Below are positions 33,609-45,242 of a stretch of 64,000 nt of DNA, piece by piece (the stretch's first letter is position 1; every line of letters begins with the position of its first letter). Position numbers and translations under genes: made by a program. The stretch comes from Tragulus kanchil (Eukaryota; Chordata; Mammalia; Artiodactyla; Tragulidae), in contig JAIOJX010000032.1 of the NCBI GenBank assembly GCA_022376925.1, positions 105,503,794-105,567,793 of the forward strand. Reading direction: 5' to 3'. The notes beneath the pieces are model-generated. The model had not been told where the DNA came from and searched no databases. It worked only from the letters and a program-made list of their open reading frames with translations.

Positions 33609-35555
33609 ACCACCTAGTCAGTTGGAAAACGAGGTATTTGTTGGAGTTGAAAGTGTTTCAGTAGATTCTTGGTTTTAAGAGTAGGAATTGAAGGGAAAAA
33701 AATCATTCTCAGACCTATATCCACACCAACACCCCTAAAGTTACTGGTGAAGAGTAGGAGATTTGAAAGTTTGGCTTACTGAATGGAGGGTTCCTTAGAA
33801 AGCACCTAGGCTGTTTCTCTCATTCTAAGGAGGGCAAGACTGATGTCCGGAGAGGGCAAGGTCACAGAGCTGCTTAAGTTGAGACTGCAATCCCTGGTGG
33901 CTCACACAGTAAAGAATCTGCCTGCCATGCAAGAGACCAGGGTTAGACTCCTGGGTAGGGAAGATCCCCTGGAGAAGAAAATGGCTACCCACTCCAGTTT
34001 TCTTGCCTGGAGAATTCCATAGCCAGAGAAGCCTGGCTTCCGTAGAGTCACAAAGAATCAGACACAACTGAGTAACTAACACTTTCCCAGTCAGGGGTTC
34101 TGCGCATGGCATTAGAACCTGCACCACAGTGCCCTTCCCGAAGACCGCTCCCCCCGCCCCCCCAGCAGTTGCTCAGCCCTGGGCTGTTAGTCAGGAGAGG
34201 CAACCTTGTGCTCACACCACCCACCACAGACCCACAGACCGAGCTCTCTGCTGTCACATGACTGCCCCTAATGAGATTACAGACTCCTCGTGAAGTAGAC
34301 AAGTGTTAATTCCCTCTGGCTTTAAAGGGCAGACCAGGCCACGAGAAATAGGAAAAAAAAAAAAAAAAAAACAACTTAAAACAACCCTCCCCCATAGCAA
34401 ACCATCAAAAACCACCTTTATCTAAAAATGCTAAATACAGAATTTTTATGACGTGGTCCACCAGGCTTCCCTGTCCATCATCATCTTCTGGAGCCGGCTC
34501 AAACGTACGTCCATGGAGTCAGTGATGTCATCCAACCATCTCGTCCTCTGTCATCCCCTTCTCCTTCTGCCTTTCATTTTTCCCAACATCAGGGCCTTTT
34601 CCAATGAATCATCTCTTTGCATCCGGTGGCCCAAGTATTGGAGCTTCAGCTACAGTATCAGTCCTTCCAATGAATATTCAGGGTTGATTTCCCTTAGGAT
34701 TTCACTTCTGGGCAGCAACTAAACCACCTAGTCAGTTGGAAAACGAGGTATTTGTTGGAGTTGAAAGTGTTTCAGTAGATTCTTGGTTTTAAGAGTAGGA
34801 ATTGAAGGGAAAAAAATCATTCTCAGACCTATATCCACACCAACACCCCTAAAGTTACTGGTGAAGAGTAGGAGATTTGAAAGTTTGGCTTACTGAATGG
34901 AGGGTTCCTTAGAAAGCACCTAGGCTGTTTCTCTCATTCTAAGGAGGGCAAGACTGATGTCCGGAGAGGGCAAGGTCACAGAGCTGCTTAAGTTGAGACT
35001 GCAATCCCTGGTGGCTCACACAGTAAAGAATCTGCCTGCCATGCAAGAGACCAGGGTTAGACTCCTGGGTAGGGAAGATCCCCTGGAGAAGAAAATGGCT
35101 ACCCACTCCAGTTTTCTTGCCTGGAGAATTCCATAGCCAGAGAAGCCTGGCTTCCGTAGAGTCACAAAGAATCAGACACAACTGAGTAACTAACACTTTC
35201 CCAGTCAGGGGTTCTGCGCATGGCATTAGAACCTGCACCACAGTGCCCTTCCCGAAGACCGCTCCCCCCGCCCCCCCAGCAGTTGCTCAGCCCTGGGCTG
35301 TTAGTCAGGAGAGGCAACCTTGTGCTCACACCACCCACCACAGACCCACAGACCGAGCTCTCTGCTGTCACATGACTGCCCCTAATGAGATTACAGACTC
35401 CTCGTGAAGTAGACAAGTGTTAATTCCCTCTGGCTTTAAAGGGCAGACCAGGCCACGAGAAATAGGAAAAAAAAAAAAAAAAAAACAACTTAAAACAACC
35501 CTCCCCCATAGCAAACCATCAAAAACCACCTTTATCTAAAAATGCTAAATACAGA
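33341..35555 (+). repeat. 1.1-kb direct duplication, pair 12 (33341-34441 and 34455-35555)
   Basis: The offset is 1114 bases. It begins inside the ART2-type element at TGGTCCACCAGG and ends at CTAAATACAGA. Copies look identical in the core, including the A run near 34350 and 35465. Confidence 0.94.
33886..34088 (+). mobile_element. Bov-tA SINE
   Basis: CCTGGTGGCTCACACAGTAAAG, AGGGTTAGACTCCTGGGTAGG, GAGAAGAAAATGGCTACCC, CTTGCCTGGAGAATTCC and GACACAACTGAGTAACTAAC. A copy is at 35000-35202. Confidence 0.88.
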
Positions 35556-35908
35556 TGATGATCCGAACAGCTCTTTCCCTGCTTGACATGTTCCAGTCCA
35601 CGCCTGCTTTCCCGAGTGTTCTCTGGGTGGAATGCCACAGCAGCCTGAATGAAGTGCATGTGGTTACTGTGTTTTGTTGAGGAAATGAGACACTGTGTGC
35701 TTAAATGACTTGTCCTGCATCACACAGCTAGTGGGTGGTAGAGCTGGGAGTAGAATGTAGATCCCTTGGGCACTGTCGTCTCTAAAAATAAAGAGCCTGG
35801 AGAACCTTTAGGGTTCCCAGCCTTAGGCTTAAAGCAGCCCTGATGGACAATGGGTAGCAGAGCCCAGGTTTGAAATCAGGTCCACTGGACTCAAACCCTA
35901 CATTCCCA
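35556..35908. other. Unique sequence with a MIR relic
   Basis: A MIR-like stretch runs at 35670-35765 (GAGGAAATGAGACACTG, CATCACACAGCTAGTGGGTGG). Nothing else is recognised. Confidence 0.5.
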
Positions 35909-36150
35909 GGCTTCCCCAGTGGCTCAAGAGTTAAGAATCCAGTGAATCCCTTCACAGTGCAGGGGCACTGGCTGGACCCTAGGTCCGGGAAGAGTCCACA
36001 TTGCTTCAGAGCCACGGAGCCCGTGTGCCACAGCTACTGAGGCCCTCGCTCTAGAGCCTGGGCTTCCCGACAAGAGAGGCCACCACGAGAAGCCTTCACA
36101 CCACTAGAGAAAACCTGTGCACGGCAAGAAGACCCAGAACAACCAAACGA
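35909..36150 (+). mobile_element. CHR-type SINE, diverged
   Basis: GGCTTCCCCAGTGGCTCAAG head with a short internal insertion near 35942, then GAGCCCGTGTGCCACAGCTAC, GAGGCCACCACGAGAAGCC and CAGAACAACCAAACG. It lies about 0.9 kb upstream of SLC1A7 exon 1. Confidence 0.78.
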
Positions 36151-36779
36151 AAGCCTATTTACTTAATTCATTTTAATCAATTATTTAATTAATTAACTTT
36201 TTAAAAATATCCAAAAATTTTTACATTCCCCACCATACCAGGAAGAGCCTGTGAATCCATCCACCTATTCATGTGGTGAAAACTGAACCAACATAGGGCT
36301 GAATTCTACTCTGCTACTTGTCAGCTCTGCGCCTGCTGCCAAGGGACTCTGGCTCCTGGAGACTCACACTCCCTCCAAGTTAAATGAAGGCTGGAGCCCT
36401 CGGGTTGTTACGATGGTTCACCAGGGAACGCAACTGCAACAGTCCTGCTGCCCGGCACACTGGCCTCCCCACCTCTCTTTGCCAGAGTTCCCTCATCTGT
36501 AAAATGATGCTTACAGTACTTACTTCTTGGGATCGGTGTTAGGATTAAATGTGCTAACAAGTAATGTGCATGTAAAACAGCTCGTGGTGTTTAATGAATG
36601 CTTAATGTTGGCAATGGCTGGCCCTCCTACTCATTTATTATGGTTAGTTTATTGTCATTTATTACCGCTAGTCATTGTCCTACCTTCAATTCTTTCTGGA
36701 ATGAAGTGGAAGTAAAAATCAAACCAATCAAATGCTTCTCCCGTTCCTCCCACCAGTCCTCCGTCCCCTCCCCTCTTTA
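36151..36779. other. SLC1A7 upstream flank with MIR relics
   Basis: MIR-like segments lie at about 36290-36420 and 36485-36610 (TCATCTGTAAAATGATGC, TGGGATCGGTGTTAGGATTAAATG). No exon was found. Confidence 0.45.
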
Positions 36780-37063
36780 AGAGGAGCACTTGGCTTTGAG
36801 GTCTGAACCCCCAACCATGTGGCCTGTTCTAATTTCCCAGGCTCTAATCTGCTCCCGGCTCCTAATGATGCAGCTGGTAATAGGATTGCGGCTTCCCTCT
36901 GAGGCAGCCACGCAGACTATGGCTGTGGGGCTGGCAACTGGCGCTTAGCAACCCCGACCACCTGCCTGCTGAGGAGCGAGAGCCCCGGCCAGGACCCTGT
37001 GCCCAGGCTGGCCTTCCGTGCATGGAATGGTGCTGCGCCCCGGGCCCGCAGGCTGGGCTTGCC
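36780..37063 (+). promoter_or_regulatory. SLC1A7: SLC1A7 5' UTR and proximal promoter (putative)
   Basis: This is the repeat-free block directly upstream of the SLC1A7 start. Homeodomain-like motifs are visible: CTAATCT at 36844-36850 (fits the CRX/OTX consensus YTAATCY), TCCTAATGATG around 36860-36870, and GGATTG at 36883-36888 (weaker, complement CAATCC). No canonical TATA box sits at an obvious distance from the ATG. EAAT5 is known to be a retinal transporter, so photoreceptor or bipolar-cell factors are plausible regulators. That is inference from short motifs only. The transcription start is not determinable from sequence. Confidence 0.45.
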
Positions 37064-37198
37064 ATGGTGCTGGGGGCCGTCCTGGCACGTGGGCGGGACG
37101 TGTGCAAGCGGAATGGACTGCTCATTCTGTCTGTGCTTTCTGTCACCGTGGGCTGCCTCCTCGGCTTCTTCCTGAGGACCCGGCGCCTCTCACCCCAG
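37064..37198 (+). CDS. SLC1A7: SLC1A7 (EAAT5) coding exon 1
   Basis: It encodes the 45-residue N-terminus of excitatory amino acid transporter 5, a Na+/K+/H+-coupled glutamate transporter with a large associated chloride conductance, known from retinal photoreceptors and bipolar cells. The peptide starts MVLGAVLARGRDVC and contains the hydrophobic first membrane segment (LLILSVLSVTVGCLLGFF) and the basic stop-transfer RTRRLSPQ. From memory, human EAAT5 shows the same RNGLLILSVLS and GFFLRTRRLSPQ blocks. The exon ends in CAG with a GT donor at 37199 (CCCCAG|GTCAGC), phase 0. I chose ATG 37064 because GCCATGG is a strong Kozak context and it aligns with the known family start. An in-frame ATG at 37022 would add 14 residues in weak context. 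Exon 2 follows 9.1 kb downstream as laid out here. Confidence 0.93.
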
Positions 37199-38078
37199 GT
37201 CAGCCACAGGGGGCATCGTGGCTCCCCAACTAAGAGGGCTGGGTGGGCCTGAGGGATCGGGGGCAGGGGTCACGTTCCCACTCTGTGGCTCCCTGGTGAT
37301 GTGACAGTGGGTGAATCACTCTGCCTCTCTGAGTCTCAGTTTTCTCATCTGTAAAGTGGGTGTGATAAATGCATTGCAGGACTAGAGTGCAAGAGGAAGT
37401 GACTACACGCGGGCATCTGCAGGTGAATGAGAGGCAAGGGGATCTGATGAGAATAACCAGAGGCTAAGAGCAGCAGGGGTGAGAAGACTAGAGTCTATAG
37501 GTGTGCAAGGCAGGCATCAGGGAACACCTCCTAAAGCAGCTCATGGACAGAGACCTAGAGTGGGCATTCTAGGCAGAGGTCACAGCAGGATCGAGACAGA
37601 GGGGTGTGAAAGATTTGTGGGGGAGGAGTGTAGCAGACTATTCACAGCAGTTGGTGTGGACACTGGGAGGCAGAGACTGGAACACAAGGGCCATCAGGCT
37701 TCTAGATCCCATCACTAAGCATGGACTCAGGACAACCTCAAGGGACTTTGAGCAGGGCCGTGATATGGCCAGACCTGAGCATGGAGATAGCCCTCTGGAG
37801 CCGAGTGGAGGATGGGCTTGTGGTAGGACTGGCAGAGGGCCAGTGACGGATGAGCCATGAGAGTGGGGATGAACAGAGCAGATATGAGATCTGCTTCCCA
37901 AAGAAGAGGCTTCAGGATGCAGTGGCTGACTGAATGTGGGGCTGGGGGACAGAGAGACAAGGCAGGCCCTAGGGTGACGATGCTTTGCCTGCAGAAAGGC
38001 CCCTTTATTGCTTTAGCACGTATCTCCCGTACAAGATGGAGAGACTCTCATGGTGCTGAAGGAAAAACTATTGTGAGG
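37199..38078. other. SLC1A7 intron 1, first part
   Basis: A MIR-like piece lies at 37295-37370 (TCTGAGTCTCAGTTTTCTCATCTGTAAAGTGGG). Positions 37530-37860 carry a diverged mammalian repeat-like text (CATTCTAGGCAGAGG, GCAGGGCCGTGATATGG) whose family I cannot name. ORFs here are unsupported. Confidence 0.45.
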
Positions 38079-40256
38079 CTGTTAAAACGGTAAGGAGGAT
38101 TTTATTCAGGACTATTCTGATAGGCATCAAGACCACAACAGTAGGGGAGAGTGACCAGGTGCAACTCCAAATACAACATTGGCAACTGGGGATTTACAGC
38201 TGATGAGCACATGCAGAAGTCAGTGAATAGAAAATGACTAAGAGGAGACATCAAGGGAAGGATAGGGTAGGGTAGGGTAGAGTAGGGGGATTCTTGTTCA
38301 ACCCACTAACAAGATGCTTGTTGAAGGCCTAGTTGGGGGCTTCTCACTAAATTGACTAAGCAGGATTTTTTGCTACAAATAGGTGAAGCAGGATAAAGAA
38401 ACAGCCCAGGGATGAGGCTCAGTTGAATAGAGGGTGCAGAATAGCCTATCTAAAGTTTGATCAAGAAGAGAGTTTTTGTCAATGGGCTTCTGGAAGATTC
38501 CCCATCTCATAAAATTCCTCTTCCTGCAGTTCAGTGATATCTAATATGATCTCTACAACTGGGGCTCAAGGCATCATATTTCATCTTGCATGAGAAGGAA
38601 AACACCCCTGTCTGGGAACTGAGCCCACTTTACAATAATGACATTGTTAAGCTGCTATCAGTTAGTTAGAAGAATGGACTCTGGAGTCAGAGGAACTCTG
38701 AACTTGGACCCTACTAGTAACGGCCGTGTGGCCGTAGGCAAAAATCTTATCTCCTTTCTGGGGCTCCATTTCCTTATCTGTAAAATGGAGGGGGGGGACT
38801 AGATCTACAGAATTGCTATGAGAGGTGACCAGGGTCATTAGTGCCTGGATGCAGTGGGTGCTTGGTGAGTGGTACCTCCCTCCTCCCTTCTTTACCTACT
38901 TGTCCAAGTTCTACCTACAGCAAGAGCCACCTCATATATCCCATATCTGACACAACTTTGTCCAGACCTGCCCACATTTGAAATCACGCTCTCACCCCAC
39001 ACTCAGCCCTCCACTGGGGCCCAGCTGCTGGCCGTCTTGCTTCAAAACCATTTGTTTAGAGTTTATTTTTCGCATCAGACTCTGACTTGTTGACTATCAC
39101 ATGGGCTTTCTTGATCCAAAATGTGAGCCTAGCTAGGTGTCATAGAGAGAGCATGCAGCTACAAATTGTGAGCTGTTAAAACGGTAAGGAGGATTTTATT
39201 CAGGACTATTCTGATAGGCATCAAGACCACAACAGTAGGGGAGAGTGACCAGGTGCAACTCCAAATACAACATTGGCAACTGGGGATTTACAGCTGATGA
39301 GCACATGCAGAAGTCAGTGAATAGAAAATGACTAAGAGGAGACATCAAGGGAAGGATAGGGTAGGGTAGGGTAGAGTAGGGGGATTCTTGTTCAACCCAC
39401 TAACAAGATGCTTGTTGAAGGCCTAGTTGGGGGCTTCTCACTAAATTGACTAAGCAGGATTTTTTGCTACAAATAGGTGAAGCAGGATAAAGAAACAGCC
39501 CAGGGATGAGGCTCAGTTGAATAGAGGGTGCAGAATAGCCTATCTAAAGTTTGATCAAGAAGAGAGTTTTTGTCAATGGGCTTCTGGAAGATTCCCCATC
39601 TCATAAAATTCCTCTTCCTGCAGTTCAGTGATATCTAATATGATCTCTACAACTGGGGCTCAAGGCATCATATTTCATCTTGCATGAGAAGGAAAACACC
39701 CCTGTCTGGGAACTGAGCCCACTTTACAATAATGACATTGTTAAGCTGCTATCAGTTAGTTAGAAGAATGGACTCTGGAGTCAGAGGAACTCTGAACTTG
39801 GACCCTACTAGTAACGGCCGTGTGGCCGTAGGCAAAAATCTTATCTCCTTTCTGGGGCTCCATTTCCTTATCTGTAAAATGGAGGGGGGGGACTAGATCT
39901 ACAGAATTGCTATGAGAGGTGACCAGGGTCATTAGTGCCTGGATGCAGTGGGTGCTTGGTGAGTGGTACCTCCCTCCTCCCTTCTTTACCTACTTGTCCA
40001 AGTTCTACCTACAGCAAGAGCCACCTCATATATCCCATATCTGACACAACTTTGTCCAGACCTGCCCACATTTGAAATCACGCTCTCACCCCACACTCAG
40101 CCCTCCACTGGGGCCCAGCTGCTGGCCGTCTTGCTTCAAAACCATTTGTTTAGAGTTTATTTTTCGCATCAGACTCTGACTTGTTGACTATCACATGGGC
40201 TTTCTTGATCCAAAATGTGAGCCTAGCTAGGTGTCATAGAGAGAGCATGCAGCTAC
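38079..40256 (+). repeat. 1.1-kb direct duplication, pair 13 (38079-39162 and 39173-40256)
   Basis: The offset is 1094 bases, with a 10-base spacer. The cores appear identical, including an eight-G run near 38790 and 39884. It lies wholly in SLC1A7 intron 1, so the apparent intron length is inflated by about 1.1 kb. Confidence 0.95.
38660..38870 (+). repeat. MIR SINE relic
   Basis: GACTCTGGAGTCAGAGGAAC, CTACTAGTAACGGCCGTGTGG, GGGGCTCCATTTCCTTATCTGTAAAATGG and GCAGTGGGTGCTTGGTGAGTGG follow the MIR order. A copy is at 39754-39964. Confidence 0.75.
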
Positions 40257-41759
40257 TTGCTGGATTAAGCTGGCAACGGACAAACAACCTGCAAGCCACT
40301 TTAATTTTCTTCAGCAACTAAAATACTTTTTTTTGCAGGAAGATTATTTTGTGAAAACAAATTGAAATGCCTATGATTAACAGTCAAATTCATCTGGGGC
40401 CTCCTTTGCCAAAGCTGCCTTCCCCATCTGTTTGGAAATGCAAACGCGTTCCATTCTGGATTAACCTACCAGATAAATTGAAGGATGGACGTAGAATCTT
40501 AGAACAATTATTTCGCAGGAATTGGCGTTCTCAGCATCTTACTTTGAAATCCAGGAGTTGCTTGATCTCTGCCTGTGACTCAGATGCCAAACCCTTCTTA
40601 TTTTGTGAGCTTATGCAACAAGGCAAAAATCATAAACAATAGGCAAAATGGTAGCATGTCCTATGTGAGAAAAGAACTTCAAAATCACAAGATTTCTCTT
40701 TGGAAATGGGTATCTTGCTTAAAAATATAGATCATTTTGAGAGTTCCAGTTAAACCATGGTGAATTTGTAATTGTACCCATTTTTCTTTCCTTTTTGGGA
40801 TATTACTAAAATTGTAGAAATGCAATTGTTTAAACATATAAACTCCCAAGAACAAAGACGATACAAAAGGAAAGAGTTGAGAAAAGAAGTTGAAGAATTT
40901 CATTTAGTAGAGCACAGAAAGCTTAATTCTTATGTCTGTAGAAGCAGATACAACTTGAATTTGTCTTGGAGAACTCCAGAAGGCTTGGGATTTGAAAATG
41001 TAAGGTGCTGCAGCAGGCAAGGGTCAAGCATGCAGCTGAAATCAGAGACTCTGGTTGGAATTTTGTAACTGGGGCAGTTAGACCCTTAGGTCCTTTCCAG
41101 TTCATGTAATCAGAGGACTCCTTATCCACTATCTGTATCTCCCCACCTGTCACAAGGAACAAGAGAAGCTTGACTCAAGGATGTTAGGCCACCTGTAAGT
41201 GTTGCGGGAGGGGAGGTGATGAGACACATGCTTCAAGTGAATTCATAGACATCTGCCTCTTGAGCGTGGAGTCCCCATATGTCTGCAATCACCTGGGCTT
41301 AGGCACAGTTCCACTCCTACCCAGCCAGAGGTAGAAAGGGACTTCTCTCACTGGAGACTCAGAGAAAAGACCTCCAAATTCTACTCTGAAGGAGAATCCT
41401 CGCCATCCTACCCTCTCCCCAGTGAAAGCATCAGATCCTCACTCATCAGCCTTCCTTGGGAGCCATCAGCTGACAAGTCCCACTCATGTACACAGATGTT
41501 TAATGCTTCACACTTATACCTAAGTCGAAGGTAAGGTCAAAGGTGCTAGTGTGGAAGATAGTAAGACCAAGCAAACAGAACACAGGATCTCTAATGGAGC
41601 ATGGACAATACTGGGCGTAGAAGAAACTTTCTAATCTTTTCTTCAGTTCTTCAGATATATGAGAGAAGATACAGTGATCATAAAACAGAACAGGATGCAG
41701 AAAGAAGAAACAATTCAGTAATAAGAAAGAGATTTTGCAAATTAAAAGTAGATGAACCA
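40257..41759. other. SLC1A7 intron 1, unique stretch
   Basis: About 1.5 kb without recognisable repeats or exons. The 91-codon (40367) and 98-codon (40772) frames lack splice context and family resemblance. Confidence 0.45.
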
Positions 41760-42116
41760 GGGCTTCCCTGGTAGCTCAGTGGTAAAGAGCTCTCCTTCCA
41801 ATGCAGGAGACACAAGTTCGATCCCAGATCTGCAGAGATTCCACATGCTGTGGAGCAACTAAGCCCTTGAGCCGCAACTATAAAGTCTGTGTTCTGAAGC
41901 CTCAGAGACACGACTATTAAACCCATGCACCACCACCACTGAAGCCCATGTGCCTTAGGGCCCAAGTCCCACAACAAGAGAAGTCACTGCAACAAGAAGA
42001 CTGCTCATCTCAACTAGAGAGTAGCCCCCACTCTCTGCAACTATAGAAGAGCCTACAGCATCAGTGAAAGCCCAGAATAGCCAAAAATAAATACATTTTA
42101 AAAATGCTTTTCTTTA
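41760..42116 (+). mobile_element. Full-length CHR-type SINE
   Basis: GGGCTTCCCTGGTAGCTCAG head, AAGTTCGATCCCAGATC, the full CHR body (GAGAGTAGCCCCCACTC) and an AATAAATACATTTTAAAA tail. Flanks AAAGTAGATGAACCAG and AAAATAGATGAGTCAAG suggest a diverged target-site duplication. Confidence 0.85.
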
Positions 42117-42484
42117 AATAAAAATAGATGAGTCAAGATAAAAGTGTCAATAGCTAGGATAAAGCTACAGAAATCTCCCAGAAACTAAAGCAAAAAGAGG
42201 TGAAACTAGAAAAAAGAAAATATAAGAAAATGAGAATGTCCAGCATCCAACCCACAAATTAGAGTTTAAAGGAGAGCTAACAGCAAAAAGTGGAGAAGAA
42301 AATTTCACAAAGAATACAAGATCATTTCTCAGAAGTGAAAAGCATGCACAGTACTATGAATTTTTTAAAAAAGAAGAAAATCTTATACCATGGCCTATCA
42401 CCATGAAAATTACAGGAAAAAAAGAGATAAATACATGATCTTAAAATGGTTCTGAGAGAATAAAACAGGTCTAATGTAAAGAAT
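42117..42484. other. A-rich non-coding stretch in SLC1A7 intron 1
   Basis: Purine-rich DNA with a possible old LINE character (AGAAAAAAGAAAATATAAG). No confident family. Confidence 0.35.
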
Positions 42485-42695
42485 GGGCTTCCCAGGTGGC
42501 GCTAGTGGTAAAGAACCTACCTGACAACGCAGGAGGCATTAAGAGAGGAGAGTCTGATCCCTGGGTTAAGATCCCCTGGAGGAGGGCATAGCAGTCCTTT
42601 CCAGTATTCTTGCCTGGAGAATCCCATGCACAGAGGAGTGTAGTGGCCTACGCTCCATAGGGTCACACAGAGTTGGACACAACTGAAGCAACTTA
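42485..42695 (+). mobile_element. Bov-tA SINE
   Basis: GGGCTTCCCAGGTGGCGCTAG head, TGATCCCTGGGTTAAGATCC, GAGGGCATAGCAGTCC, GAATCCCATGCACAGAGGAG and GGACACAACTGAAGCAAC. TAAAGAATGG and TAAAGAATAGG flank it. Confidence 0.87.
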
Positions 42696-42882
42696 ATACA
42701 TACAATATAAAGAATAGGAAGTAAGATTGGTTCCAAATATCTTAAGTGATGCTGGAATTGAGAAGACAAAGAGGAAATCCCTTTGAAATTTGAAGGGGAA
42801 ATTATTTTAAACTAAGAATCTTACAGTTAGCCAGTCTATTATCAGAGGCAAAGGTACATCAAAGGCATTTTTACTATGTAAG

Positions 42883-43098
42883 GGACTTCCCAGGTGGTGC
42901 CAGTGGTAAAGAATTTGCTTGCCAATGCAGGAGACGTAAAAGACTCCGGTTCCATCCCTGGGTTGAGAAAATCTCCTAAAGAAGGAAGTGGAAACCCAAT
43001 CCTATTCTTGTCTGGGAAATCCCATGGACAGAGGAGCCTTGTAGGCTATAATCCTTGGGGTAACAAAGAGTTGGACACGACTTAGTAACTAAACAGCA
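42883..43098 (+). mobile_element. Bov-tA SINE with target-site duplication
   Basis: GGACTTCCCAGGTGGTGCCAG to GGACACGACTTAGTAACTAAAC. ACTATGTAAG at 42873-42882 and 43099-43108 is a perfect 10-bp duplication. Confidence 0.9.
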
Positions 43099-43108
43099 AC
43101 TATGTAAG

Positions 43109-43634
43109 ACTCAGAAGTTTCTCTTCCGTTCATCCTTAGTGAGGAAGCTACCAAAGAAGATGCTCCAGCAAAACAAGGAGGTAAACCAAGAAGACAAGGG
43201 ATCCAGGAAAGATGTGATCCTTGATAGGACAAAGACCCAGTGAAGAAGAGATGCATGACTTCTTCATGGAAGAACCATTTATTAACTTCAGGAAGAAAAT
43301 GAAGGTTGTACAGAAAAGGGACATGATTTTTTCAACAGTGAGCAATATTTTGTGATCAAAATATTTTAAACCTTGACAATTAGTTCAATGAAAAAAATAA
43401 TATAATGGTGAAATTGTAGGAGGAAAACGGTAGTAAGAACTTAGTCCTCATCTGTCGTGGCAGGGAAGTCAATAGATGTCAAAAAGATATATCTGGAAAC
43501 AGCAATATAATCGTATTATTTACAAATAACAATACTAAAGGAGAAATAGCTAGAGGAGTTGAGGACAGTCACTTCTAGGAAGTTGGGGTTGAGGATAAGA
43601 TGAATGAGGAACAGCTGCCTTTTTATCATTATGT
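43109..43634. other. SLC1A7 intron 1, AT-rich unique stretch
   Basis: No repeat or exon was recognised. Confidence 0.4.
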
Positions 43635-44515
43635 ACCAGGTCACTTCAGTTGTGTCTGGTTCTTTGCAATCCCATGGACTGTAGCCTGCCAGGTTCCTCC
43701 ATCCATGGAGATTCTTCCAGCAAGAATACTGGAGTGAGTAGCCATCCTCTCAACCGGAGGACCTTTCTGCCCCTGATCAAACCCTAGTCTGTTACAACTC
43801 ATTGTAGGGCTGTCTAAACAAAAGTTTGTGTAGTCAAAACTATGGTTTTCCCAGTAGTCATGTATGGATGTGACAGTTGGACCACAAAGAAGGCTGAGCC
43901 CCGAAGAATTGATGCCTTTGAACTGTGGTGTTGGTGAAGACTCTTGAGAGTCCCTTGGACTGCAAGGAGATCAAAACAGTCAGACCTAAAAGAGATCAAC
44001 CCTTAATTTTCATTGGAAGGACTGATGCTGAAGTTGAAGTTCCAATACTGTGGCCACCTGATGCAAAGAGACGACTCATTGGAAAAGACCTTGTTGCATG
44101 AAAACCTGTACTATCATATGTGAAGAAAATAGCTCTAGTCATTGCTCTGTGGGAAAAGGGGATCCTGCAGGAGTGCTGTGTGATGGTCTAGAGGGGTGGA
44201 ATGGGGGTGATATACATATGACTAATCTGGGAACATACATATCTGTAAACAACAAAACTCTGTAAAAGTTAAAAGTAAAATAAAAGTTCAAATAATTTTT
44301 TAAAAAGCAAAAAAAAAAGAAAGAAAAGACCTTGTTGCTGGGAAAAACAAGAAAGGCAGAGGAGAAGGGGACGACAGAGGATGAGATGGTTGGATGACAT
44401 CACTAAGTCACTGGACGTGAGTCTGAGCAAGTTCCAGGAGATGGTGAAGGACAGGGAAGCCTGGCGTGCTTCAGTCCATGGGGTCACAGAGTTGGACACA
44501 ACTGAGTGACTGTAC
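43635..44515 (+). mobile_element. Bov-A scrap plus ART2/BovB-type element, split by a LINE insertion
   Basis: Positions 43635-43760 are antisense Bov-A (GTCTGGTTCTTTGCAATCCC). About 43770-44096 and 44323-44515 are sense ART2/BovB-type sequence (GGACTGATGCTGAAGTTGAA, CACCTGATGCAAAGAGACG, then GCTGGGAAAAACAAGAAAGGC to CAACTGAGTGACTG). The two parts join across the 44097-44322 insertion. Confidence 0.8.
44097..44322 (+). mobile_element. 5'-truncated LINE 3' end insertion
   Basis: It carries the same 3' block as 22587 (GAGGGGTGGAATGGGG, ATATACATATGACT, ACATATCTGTAAACAACAAA), followed by an A-rich tail. GAAAAGACCTTGTTG at 44082-44096 and 44323-44337 is a perfect 15-bp target-site duplication within the host ART2/BovB-type element. 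Confidence 0.88.
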
Positions 44516-45242
44516 TGAACTGAAAGTAAAGAATATATACATGGATTAAAATTACTCGGTTAATATTTTAAGATACTTTGTTCATTTTTACTTACCGTTT
44601 AGGTTCAGGCATCATTTGTGGGGGTTGTTTCCAGAGTAACTAAATAAAATCATGTTTCTTACTTAAAAAAATGTTAGATGATAATACCTAAGTGCTTAGT
44701 CCATCCTGACCCAATAAAAATGTAAATATACGTTAAAAAAAATTACTCAAAAGACATAGCCATAATGGGTATATATTTAAAAATGGATTTTTGGATGTGT
44801 TGGAAATGGTAGTAGAAGGGGACTGGAGGGCAGGTTTCAGCCTTTCCCTGTTGCTAACTTAATCTGGGCAAATCACCTCTCTCTCCTGGCTCAGCTTTCT
44901 TGTCTATAAAATGAGTCGGCAGCTGAACTACAAGATCTTTAAAACCCCTTCTCAGCACCAACATTCTATAATTTGGGGCTTTCCAAAGCATCAGACCAGT
45001 AACCAAAGCTATGTGTGGCTTTGAGTTTACCAAAAAAAAAAAAAAAAAATAGTTACCAGTACAAAAATTTAAGTCAGATGGTGTTTGAAAGTCCAAGTAC
45101 TGGCCTCACCCACAAGCTTACCCTCTGAGAAAAGTGAACTCAAGCTAACATTGCCAGAAATAACAAAATTGAATTAAATTAAATTAAAAAATTTTGAAAG
45201 AGCACACTCAGTTAAATTTGAATTTCAGATAAACAACAAAGA
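44516..45242. other. SLC1A7 intron 1, unique stretch with MIR trace
   Basis: MIR-like text is seen at 44820-44970 (GGCAAATCACCTCTCTCTCCTGGC, CTATAAAATGAGTCGGC). A 17-A run lies near 45033. No exon was found. Confidence 0.45.

Noticed and set aside
40367..41068. 91- and 98-codon frames as candidate exons in SLC1A7 intron 1
   Set aside because: No acceptor/donor pair frames them, composition is AT-rich, and no EAAT5 or other family similarity was seen.
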